Assembly (NCBI GenBank): GCA_905221605.1
Contig: CAJNDS010000001.1
Span: 2,278,525-2,342,524 of the forward strand
Source of the DNA: Symbiodinium natans
Taxonomy: Eukaryota; Sar; Dinophyceae; Suessiales; Symbiodiniaceae
Reading direction: 5' to 3'
Length of the DNA stretch: 64,000 nt
In this document: positions 40,266 to 48,300 of the stretch, piece after piece
Layout: every line of letters begins with the position of its first letter
Position numbering within the stretch: position 1 is the stretch's first letter
The notes under the pieces: generated by a model
The model's input: only the letters and a program-made list of their open reading frames with translations
Told to the model about the DNA's origin: nothing
Database searches by the model: none
Program-made: the position numbers and the translations under genes

Positions 40266-40430
40266 CCAGATTACAGATTAAAATCTGCCAGCTTGTGGAT
40301 TGAAATCTGCCAGATTACAGATTAAAATCTGCCAGCTTGTGGATTGAAATCTGACAGCAGACAGATTAAACTGTCTAATTTGGCACCTGTAAGCTGACAG
40401 ATTAAAAATCTAGCAGATTACAGCATCACG
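40266..40430. repeat. 22-bp alternating repeat array
   Basis: Units A (ccagattacagattaaaatc + tg) and B (ccagcttgtggattgaaatc + tg) alternate as A-B-A-B over 40266-40353. Degenerate units follow to about 40430. Each contains a CAGATT..AATCTG-type palindrome. There is no spacer, so it is not a CRISPR. It lies close to the right end, between two promoters, and could be an origin or regulator-binding array. Confidence 0.7.
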
Positions 40431-40438
40431 AAGGTTAA

Positions 40439-40486
40439 CGAATTAAAAAATATTTGAGCGATTTATTTGATGATTATAATAATTAA
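40439..40486 (+). pseudogene. Relic of the left-end terminal gene
   Basis: Sixteen codons ending in a stop (KKYLSDLFDDYNN at the end) match the C-terminus of the gene at 20931 (KKYLNDLFDDYNN). At the DNA level, about 47 bp agree with few differences. It lies in mirror-image position relative to the right end, so the inverted-repeat region once extended further or a copy was replaced by the repeats at 40266. Confidence 0.75.
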
Positions 40487-40493
40487 AAACACC

Positions 40494-40500
40494 CTTAAAG
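40494..40500 (+). promoter_or_regulatory. CTTAAAG-type promoter motif
   Basis: acccttaaagcaaaaacacg, 23 nt before the start at 40524. Confidence 0.5.
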
Positions 40501-40523
40501 CAAAAACACGTTTATAATATTAG

Positions 40524-40829
40524 GTGAAAATGGTTGATATTACAATATGTAGTAAATGTGGTGTTATTAGAAGTTTAGATATGTTTACACCTGACTGTAA
40601 TGAATGTAATCGATACTTAAATACTAGATGGAGATATAGACAAAACCATAAGGAACAAATAAAAGAATACAATAAGAACTATTATCAAGAAAATAAAGAA
40701 CAAATACGAAAACTTATGAAAGAACGAATTGAATGTCCTTATTGTAAATGTTTAGTAAATAAATACACAGAAAAAAGACATAATCAATCTAAACGGCATC
40801 AGAAGGCAATGAATGTCACTACATCTTAA
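40524..40829 (+). CDS. Right-end PLV zinc-finger protein
   Basis: 101 residues. An N-terminal Cys cluster (CSKCGVIRSL, then CNECNRY) is followed by a basic repeat-like linker (KEQIKEYNKNYYQENKEQ) and a C-terminal finger, CPYCKCLVNKY, then KRHNQSKRHQKA. Linker and finger resemble the C-terminal parts of the two GIY-YIG genes, so it may derive from one that lost its nuclease. The stop touches the inner edge of the right TIR. A plus-strand CTTAAAG-type motif is 23 nt upstream. Confidence 0.72.
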   Translation: MKMVDITICSKCGVIRSLDMFTPDCNECNRYLNTRWRYRQNHKEQIKEYNKNYYQENKEQIRKLMKERIECPYCKCLVNKYTEKRHNQSKRHQKAMNVTTS

Positions 40830-41360
40830 CCAACAAACATTCATACTAAAAATTATTATGAATATTTGACAAAACATTAGAAGGTCAAACTCCCCAGAAA
40901 TCCCCGAATTATGATAATCCCTGAAATTATGAATAAGGTAGATATTCAAAAAATGTAATATTTTAGGCATAAATTATGAAAAAATTGAATTAATAATTAT
41001 AAATAATGAATGAGGTATCCAATGTCCCAGAAACCCCAGTCAAAATTGAGATTTTGAAATTTTCGAAAATCCCCTAAATTTTGAAAATAAAAAATGAATA
41101 AGGTAATTTTCAAAAATGAGAAAATGAATGAGGTAATTTTTATGAAAATAATGAATAAGATGGAACATAAAAAAATAATTGTAATTATTTAGGACTTAAA
41201 GTAAAAAGCCCTAGAAAAATTATTTTATGAAATGAAAAAGGCTCATAAAATGATTTTTTGTAGATTTTATAGGTATGATAAAATGAATGAGGTTAATTGT
41301 ATAAATGTTTAGATGGGCGCCTGTGGCGGAAACCTGAGAATCCCCCTATTACTAGTTTTT
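40830..41360 (-). repeat. PLV right terminal inverted repeat
   Basis: Inverted partner of 20374-20912, 531 bp, ending ctattactagttttt against the G tract. It carries the same ATTCAT-type repeats and an outward-facing CTTAAAG motif (41194-41201). Confidence 0.95.
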
Positions 41361-41964
41361 GGGGGGGGGTGGGGGGGGGTGGGGGGGGGTGGGGGGGGGT
41401 GGGGGGGTGAGGGGGGGTGGGGGGGGTGGGGGGGGGTGGGGGGGGGGGGGGGGGGTGGGGGGGGGTGGGGGGGTCGCCGCTTTACTGGACAAGGTCGCCG
41501 TTTTACTGGGCAAGGTCGATTTTGGTCAAAAAATCGACCTTGCCCAGTAAAACGGTGACCTTGCCCAGCGACCTTCGGATTCCAAGGTCGCATTTTTACT
41601 GGGCAGGGGCGGAAGGTCGCCGTTTTACTGGGCAAGGTCGCCGTTTTACTGGGCAAGGTCGCCGTTTTACTGGGGCAAGGTCGATTTTGGTCAAAAAATC
41701 GACCTTGCCCAGTAAAACGGCGACCTTGCCCAGTAAAACGGCGACCTTCGGGGTCCAAGGTCGCATTTTTACTGGGCAGGGGCGGAAGGTCGCCGTTTTA
41801 CTGGGCAAGGTCGCCGTTTTACTGGGCAAGGTCGATTTTTTTGACCGAACTGACCTTGCCCAGTAAAACGGCGACCTTGCCCAGTAAAACGGCGACCTTG
41901 CCCAGTAAAACGGCGACCTTGCCCAGTAACTCCTTAACATTTAAATTATATATGAAAGAGAGGT
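41361..41964. mobile_element. Satellite-bearing dispersed repeat, copy 2, right half
   Basis: A T-interrupted poly-G tract (41361-41474) is followed by 21-bp units of the form cgccgttttactgggcaaggt that alternate in orientation. Long palindromes form, for example around 41505-41555, 41660-41720 and 41815-41880. The end (ctccttaacatttaaatt, then atatgaaagagaggttt) is the same as in copy 1. With 19739-20373 it makes one element split by the virus. Confidence 0.8.
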
Positions 41965-42118
41965 TTAGGGTTAGGGGTTGAGGGAGTCTCCCAATTTGGG
42001 AGGGCGATCGCTGACAACGAGCCTCTTCAACTCCCCGCCTAGAACCCCAGCCCCGTAAACCATCAGACCTTTATGAACCGAGGTCCTTAAAACACGAATC
42101 CTGGCATCTCACACAGGA

Positions 42119-43705
42119 CTGGCTCGAACTCCGCACCCTGCTTCTGCGTAAATCCCTCACTCTCTGCCTCAACAACGGGGTACTCCCAGTCCAAGTCGAA
42201 GCCATCGAAGCCCCACTTTCGGCAGAAGGCGATGATGTTGGCCGCAAAGGTGCCTAACATGGAGGGGAAACCCTAAACCCTAAACCCTAAACCGTAAACC
42301 CTACACCCTAAACCCTAAACCCGGGGGTTTAGGGCGCAGTGTGTAGAGTTTCGGGCGCCAGCCTCAAGCTCTTAGGCTTAGAGCCATACAGTGGAGTATC
42401 CCTGACTAAGCCTTTGAAGCCCTCCACAGCTGCCCCTTGCGCAGGTTGAACTTGAACCTGTGAACCCTTAAACCTCGAAGCCCCTTACACCCTTAGGCGC
42501 CCCTTTTGAAACTAAACCCTAAACCCTAAACCCTAAACCCTAAACCCTAAACCCTAACCCTAAACCCTAAACCCTAAACCCTAAACCCTAAACCCCCCTC
42601 AATCCCACTACACCTCCCCGACTGCCGAAGCGCGGGTCTTCTCTGCAGATGCCGCGATCTCGCTGAAGAGCTCGCAGGTCTGTGCGCCTGCGAGGTTCGC
42701 AAGCTTTGGGCCCCTCCATGACGCCTCTAGTGGCGGCCTAGGGTTTAGGGTTTAGGGTTTAGGGCTTAGGGCTTCGGGCTTAGGGCTTAGGGCTTAGGGC
42801 TTAGGGCTTAGGGCTTAGGGCTTAGGGTTTAGGGTTTAGGGCTTAGGGCTTAGGGCTTCGGGCTTCGGGCTTCGGGCTTAGGGCTTAGGGCTTACACTTG
42901 TGTTTCAGGGCTAGGGCATAGGAACCCCCAACCCTAGGTTGGATTCACTCTCGGGCGTAGGGTTTTGGGGCTGTAGGGGTTTAGGGTCTCAGGGTTTAGG
43001 GATAACTTAGGGTTTGAAAGATTAGAGTGTAGGATTTTCAGAAATTTCGGGGTTTGGGCTGTTGGGTTGTAGAGCTCAGCAGGGAATTTAGGATTTTAGG
43101 GAGTAGGGCCCCACCAAGCCCCAAGAGGCTCGCGCACGGCAAAGAAGAACCGAACTATCCCAGACTCGTACAGGGTACAAACCTACGGCAACTTGACTTG
43201 TACTTACTTAGAGGACTTGTAAGTGGGTGAAACTACAGATGTATAAGGGAGGCCAGGTAGGCTGGCAAGTCTCAAACCTTGTGGTTGCTTGTTGGTTTCC
43301 TGGGCTTGGGGTTCAGGGTTGCTTTCATGGTATGATTTTGGGAGAGCTGATCCTTGCAAGTCGGGTTTACTTTAGGTCCTTAAGGGCAGGGGGATCATGG
43401 GTAGGTACCTAGGCAACCTTAGGGAAGCTTAGGGAGCCTTAGGAGTCGTGGGGAATATTCGGGAGTCTTGCGTTACTTACCCCCCCTTGAACCCTAAACC
43501 CCAAACCCCTAAACCCGAAACCCCAAACCCCAAACCCTAAACCCTGAACCCCAAACCCCAAACCCTAACCCCCCCGCCCCCCCTGCCCCCTAAGAACCCT
43601 ATACGTTTGGGGCTCAGGGATCCGATTCCTTTACGCCGGTCACTGGCCTTGCCCGTACGTTGCCGACGAGCTGGCGCTGCAGTCGTTGAAGTTCCAGCCG
43701 CCCAC
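42119..43705 (-). CDS. GH18 chitinase-like gene: central catalytic exons
   Basis: Minus-strand exons: 43653-43705 (VGGWNFNDCSASSSATY, the beta-3 SxGG-type motif); about 42614-42687 (CELFSEIAASAEKTRASA); 42119-42253 (ANIIAFCRKWGFDGFDLDWE, then YP). The last contains the full catalytic signature DGFDLDWE, including the acid/base Glu, so the gene encodes a potentially active GH18 enzyme rather than a lectin. Introns between them carry TTTAGGG, GGGCTTA and CCCTAAA tracts. The next exon in the protein ([12 protein letters not shown]) is at 18132-18199, beyond the virus. Splice sites are approximate. Confidence 0.82.
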
Positions 43706-43719
43706 CTGCCAGTTTAGGG

Positions 43720-44700
43720 TTTAGGGTTTAGGGTTTAGGGTTTAGGGTTTAGGGTTTAGGGTTTAGGGTTTAAGGTTTAGGGTTTGGGGTTTAGGGTTCA
43801 GGGTTTAGGGTTTGGGGCAGAAACTTCGGGTTTGGGGGTTTGGGGGTTTGGGGGTTTGGGGGTTTGGGGGTTTGGGGGTTTGGGGGTTTGGGGGTTTGGG
43901 GGTTTGGGGGTTTGGGGGTTTGGGGGTTTGGGGGTTGGGGGGTTTGGGGGTTGGGGGGTTTGGGGGTTTGGGGGTTTGGGGGTTGGGGTTTTGGGGTTGG
44001 GGGTTTGGGGGTTGGGGGGGTGGGGGTTATTGGGGGTTTTGGTGGTGGTTTGGGGGTTGGGGGTTGGGGGGGGGGTTTGGGGTTTGGGGGTTTGGGGGTT
44101 TTGGGGGGTGGGGCGTTTGGGGGTTTGTGGGGGTTTGGGGGGTTTATTGGGTGGGGTTTGGGGGTTTGGGGGTTTGGGGGTTTGGGGGTTTGGGGGTTTG
44201 GGGGTTTGGGGGTTTGGGGGCTTTGTGGGCTTTGTGGGGGCTCAGGGGCTTGGGGGCTTGGGGGCTTCGGGGCTTGGGGGCTTGGGGGCTTGGGGGTTTG
44301 GGGGTTTTGGGTCGGCGCAGGGCATTAAGCCACGTAGCGTTTAGGGCTTCAGGGTCTAAACGGTTTGGGGCTGAGAAGGCAGTCATCACCTCAACTTCAA
44401 AAACCCTACGCCCCAAACCTTGAAACCCAAGCGCCCAACCCTTGGGTTGGGGTTTTGCAGCTTTCGGGTGGAGGACTAAACCCTAAACCCGAAACATTAA
44501 ACCCTAAACCCGAAACCCCAGACCTGAAACTGCTCAAAGTGCAGCCTACGGCGCCAGATTGGCAAAGATGGGTACTTTTCTAATTTGGGGCTTCCAAGCT
44601 TAGCGGTAACTTTATGGGCCCCGATTATATGAGGATGGTACTACTTGGAGGTCCATTTTAGGGGTCCCCCTCTTTTAGTAAAACCCCCATGTAGGTTTAG
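43720..44700. repeat. Intron: telomere-type and GTTTGGGGG array
   Basis: TTTAGGG units (43713-43780) pass into an array of about 50 GTTTGGGGG-like units (43830-44310) with length variants and some GGCTTGGGG units. Open frames there are low-complexity Gly/Leu/Trp artefacts. 44310-44700 is unique spacer with no gene I recognise. Confidence 0.85.
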
Positions 44701-44950
44701 GTTTAGTGTAGGGGTGAAGATTTGAAGAACTCGACCAGACCGACATTGCTTTTGTCGTTGTGGCGGAGCATCAGAGCCACAAGCATGCTTGCCATGACGC
44801 ATGCTGCCATGGCGCGGCGTGCAAGGGGTATGGGTTGAAGCTGATGACCACCAACGACAAGCGTTCCGTGATACAGGAATGCATATTGCAGACTTGCAGA
44901 CATCGCACATGTAGAAGGAGTCAGCATCGCAGTGAGGGGCGCGAAGAAGA

Positions 44951-47941
44951 CTAAGGCGGTCCCTTCATCCGCCGCCTGCGCTTGGGCTCCCGGCCCTCCT
45001 GCCTCGCTTCACCCAGCGCCTCCGAAACGAGCTGCACGATGCCGGCATGTCCGCCGGCGCGCGCTGCGTCAAGGGCGGTCTGGCCGTCAAGCGTGGCATC
45101 CAAGCTGGCACGGTGTTGAAGGAGGAGGCGGGCAATCGGCAAGTGGCCAGAACAGCAGGCAGCATGCAGAGGCGCGAGGCCATGATCGGGCATGGAAGTG
45201 ACTGTCACCCCAGACTCCAACAGCAGCCGCACGATGTCGACCTGCCCAGCACAGCAGGCCCGGAGTATCGGGCTCACACCGTCTGGGTCGGCCTGGCCGC
45301 TGGTGGCCCCGTGGCTGAGCAAGAACCGCGCCACGTCCATGTGTCCCCGGAGGCATGCGATGCCCAGCGCGGTGGCCCCGAAGGGCTCACCCTGGTTGAG
45401 GTCCGCTCCCATCTGGGCCAAGAACTTCACCACCTCAGGGATGTAGGGTTTAGGGTTTAGGGTCTAGGGTTTAGGGTTTAGGGTTTGGGGTCTAAGGAGG
45501 GGTGCACGAACAATTCGGGGCGAGGGGGGAGGTCGTTTGTTTGGGGAGGTGTTCTTGCTCAGAATTATTCCTACGGACCCTAAACCCTAAACCCTAAACC
45601 CTAAACCCTAAACCCTAAACCCTTCTTTTTGTCAAGTCCCGACCTCAACATCCCCCTTTGCCGCCGCCAAGATCAGAGGGCTCCCCGACGGGCCGGTCGC
45701 GTTGATGTCAGCGCCGGCGCCGACCTGGATAAGGAAACAAATTGGGAGGTTCTGTGTGTATAGATATGTATATATATATATATATCTGGATATATACATA
45801 TATGTATACCCATATGAAAATTAAATACTCTGATCCCTACATTAAAACACAACCATAGACCTGAAACCCCCTTCTAATCCCTGAGCCCGAAACCCAAAGT
45901 AGAAACACACGCCCTCGCCAAGGAGCAAGAACGCGCGCGACTTCCCAATTCTTGACAACACATGCCATCAGCAAGGGGCTGAAGCCATCCTAGTTTGCTT
46001 AAGATAAGTTACCACAGAGTTCAAACTTTAGGTTTATGGGTTTAGTGTTCAGGGAAGAAACCACATGATGAGTCGCGTTCTAAATAGACATCTTGTGGTG
46101 ACGAAAGTTAAGTTCCTCAACAGCAACCCAGCATCGTCATCCACCTTGCCGGCATCGGCGCCGCTTTGCAACAGCCAGCGCACCACCTCCACCTTATGGC
46201 TGGTTCTTAGTAGGGAATGAGGGAATCCCTTAAAGGGTATATGTAGGGGGGATGAGGTATCTCATAGAATCCCTTAAAGGGTATAGTGTAGGGCCCTAAT
46301 TCTCTCAAAAAAAACCTACTAAGAGAGCCAGGGGCACCTTGCCATGGGCAGAGGCCCAGTGAAGGGGCGCCCTGCCCCCCTGGCTGTCGGGTTTGTGTAT
46401 ATCAGCCTCAAGGGACACAAGGAGGAACCCCTTACAAGGGGACCTTAAGGGTTATTTCGGGGTTCTTTAGGGGGCTTGGGGATATTTCGGGGTCATTTCG
46501 GGGGTTCTTTAGAGGCTATTAAGGGGTTCTTTAGGGGTTCTTCAGGGGTTCTGTAGCGGTTCTTTTGGGGATTCTTTAGGGGCCATTTAGGGGTTCTTTA
46601 GAGGCGATTAAGGGGTTCTTTAGGGGTTTTTTAGGGGTGACTTAGGGGTTCTGTAGGGAGTTCTTTAGGGGGGCCCTTTAGGGGCTTTTTAAGGGGTGAT
46701 TTAGGGGTTCTGTAGGGAGTTCATAAGGGGGCTCTTTTGGGGTTATTTTAAGGGTTCTTTAGGGTTTAGTTAGGGGGTTCTTTAGGGGCTACTTCGGCTG
46801 CCCCCCTGAGCGGCCTTCGCTTCGAGAAGCAGCTTCGCCGACCTGAGGCTGCCGAAACGGGCAGCCACCTTTAAGGAGGACATGGGCCCTCAAAGGGTTT
46901 AGTGGGTTTAGGGTTTAGGGTTTAGGGTTTAGGGTTTAGGGTTTAGGGTTTAGGGTTTAGGGTTTAGGGTTTAGGGTTTAGGGTTTAGGGTTGAGGGCTT
47001 GGGGTTTAGGGTTCATTTGCTCCCCAAGCCACGCAGAGGTAGGTCCGCCGGTTCACGCTCTCGTCCGGGTCGCGCGGCGTCTGCAAGAATCCTTCCACCT
47101 TACTTCTCCAACAAAACCAAGGAATAACCAAGGAATGTAACTGTATTCTTTCCACAAAAAGGAGGGAACCACCCAAAAGGTTTGAAGTTCAACTGCTGGG
47201 GGCTTCCGAACAAATCGGGGGTACCCTTTTTTGGGGGGTTACCCCTCAAAGGGAATTCCACTCCACTTGGGGGGGGGAACATTATAACCACTACTTTTGG
47301 GGAAAATGTCCCCCCTGCTGGCAAGAAAGCAAGGCCGCAAACCTCGCATCGTCCATCTCCAGCGCCATCTGCATCACTTCCAGGAGCTCCGGGGAGGGCG
47401 CGCTGAAGGACAGGAGCACGAGGTGCAGCACCTCTTTCAAAAAAAGGAGGGAAGGTGAACCCTAAACCCTAAACCCTGAACCCTTAATTATAGGAGGGAG
47501 GGGGGGACCGAAGTTTTTGAAGCCCCCTAAATGGGGTTTATCGGGGTTTTTAGGGTTTAAGAATTCATACTATCCTACAGCACCTTGAGGGGACAAAGTC
47601 TAAGCCTCCCAGAAAGGGTTTTTGATAGTAGGGTTTAAGGGTTAATAATACCCCTAGAAGAGGAATCTATAGTCGTGTAAGGGTAACATGGCCCCCAATT
47701 TAACGGCTCATTTGGTCCGCCAGGGCACCAGAGGGGGATCAAGCGCGTCGTCGTCGCCGACGATGGCGTCGCCACGCAGCAGGCGCTGCCGGAAGCGCGG
47801 CAGGCCGGTGACGGCCCCAAGGCGCGCTTTCAGCGCCTGCACGGAGCTCTTGCCAGGACTGCCTTCCATTAGCTCCGCATACTCCTCTGCAGTGAGGGCG
47901 AGGGCTTCGGCCCCCGAGGTCATCATCAGGACTTGCAACAT
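44951..47941 (-). CDS. Ubiquitin-like + ankyrin-repeat protein, 8 exons
   Basis: Start at 47941. Exon 1 (47711-47941) encodes MLQVLMMTSGAEALALTAEE, then VQALKARLGAVTG and RFRQRLL, a ubiquitin-like N-terminus seen in many dinoflagellate ankyrin proteins. Further exons lie at about 47340-47440 (LLEVMQMALEMDD), 47030-47098, 46812-46866 (AARFGSLRSAKLLLEAKAA), 46338-46410 (APLHWASAHGK), 46128-46192 (VEVVRWLLQSGADAG), 45648-45748 (GADINATGPSGSPLILAAAK) and 44951-45440 (four ankyrin repeats such as TALGIACLRGHMDVARFLL and PLHAACCSGHLPIARLLL), ending in a basic tail KRRRRMKGPP and a stop. Ankyrin repeats mediate protein binding; no partner is known. It is a complete gene lying inside a chitinase intron on the same strand. 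Confidence 0.8.
46193..46337 (-). mobile_element. Introner-like 145-bp intron
   Basis: The intron between two ankyrin exons has GT..AG ends at duplicated AAGGTG. It carries inverted ends (ggctctcttagtagg against ggctggttcttagtaggg) and an internal direct repeat (aatcccttaaagggtata twice). The whole intron looks like one inserted element. Confidence 0.6.
46435..46795. repeat. Degenerate GGGGTTCTTTA repeat in intron
   Basis: Many imperfect copies of ggggttctttag and ggggttatt fill the intron between ankyrin exons. Not telomere-type. Confidence 0.75.
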
Positions 47942-48300
47942 TCTCCCTCAACCAAACGGGCCTTGACCTTTGCAAGGCCAACGGCCAGGCTCCCCCCCCC
48001 CCCCCAGCTTGAGCACTGAAGGCGCACAGAAATCCGTAGATGCGCCGTGTTTCCCATCTTAGAGTTCAGGATTTAGGGCTCAGAGTTAAAGAGGCTCACA
48101 GATGGCGACCTTCGAACCCATAACCCTGCAGGGTTGAGGGCTAGGGGTAAGGCGGTAAGACCCACATGCCGAAGCCCTAGACCCCAAGCGCTGACCTGCA
48201 CGATCAGCTCGAGCTCAAGCCCCTCTACACTCCTCTAAGCTCCCTGAAACCCCTCAAAACCCCCCCTGCCACCCTTTGTGGCCAAGCCGCACTGATCAGA
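47942..48300. other. Spacer between ankyrin start and chitinase exon
   Basis: Contains a C run (47990-48005) and unique sequence. It would include the ankyrin promoter. No recognisable element. Confidence 0.5.

Larger units (their letters stand above)
20374..41360. mobile_element. Integrated Polinton-like virus (PLV), complete
   Basis: A 20987-bp AT-rich block with sharp borders inside G-rich host sequence. It has terminal inverted repeats of about 0.53 kb and the core set of the Polinton/PLV/virophage lineage: rve integrase, protein-primed DNA polymerase B, packaging ATPase, double-jelly-roll capsid protein and a probable penton protein. Genes are intronless and tightly packed, and nearly all are intact. 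The target duplication expected for rve integrases (5-6 bp) cannot be read because both borders are G tracts (gggtggggg before 20374, ggggggggg after 41360). No Ulp1-like maturation protease or helicase was recognised. The start A-runs differ by one base between ends, so the left border could be 20374 or 20375. Confidence 0.95.

Noticed and set aside
40266-40430. CRISPR-like array
   Set aside because: The 22-bp units are directly adjacent without spacers, alternate between two types and lie in a eukaryotic virus.
41309-41940. Frames of 81-149 codons beside the right virus end
   Set aside because: They arise from the poly-G tract and the palindromic satellite; no conserved protein features.
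43784-44423. Gly/Leu/Trp-rich frames of up to 203 codons
   Set aside because: Low-complexity translation of a GTTTGGGGG array in an intron, with three frames open simultaneously.
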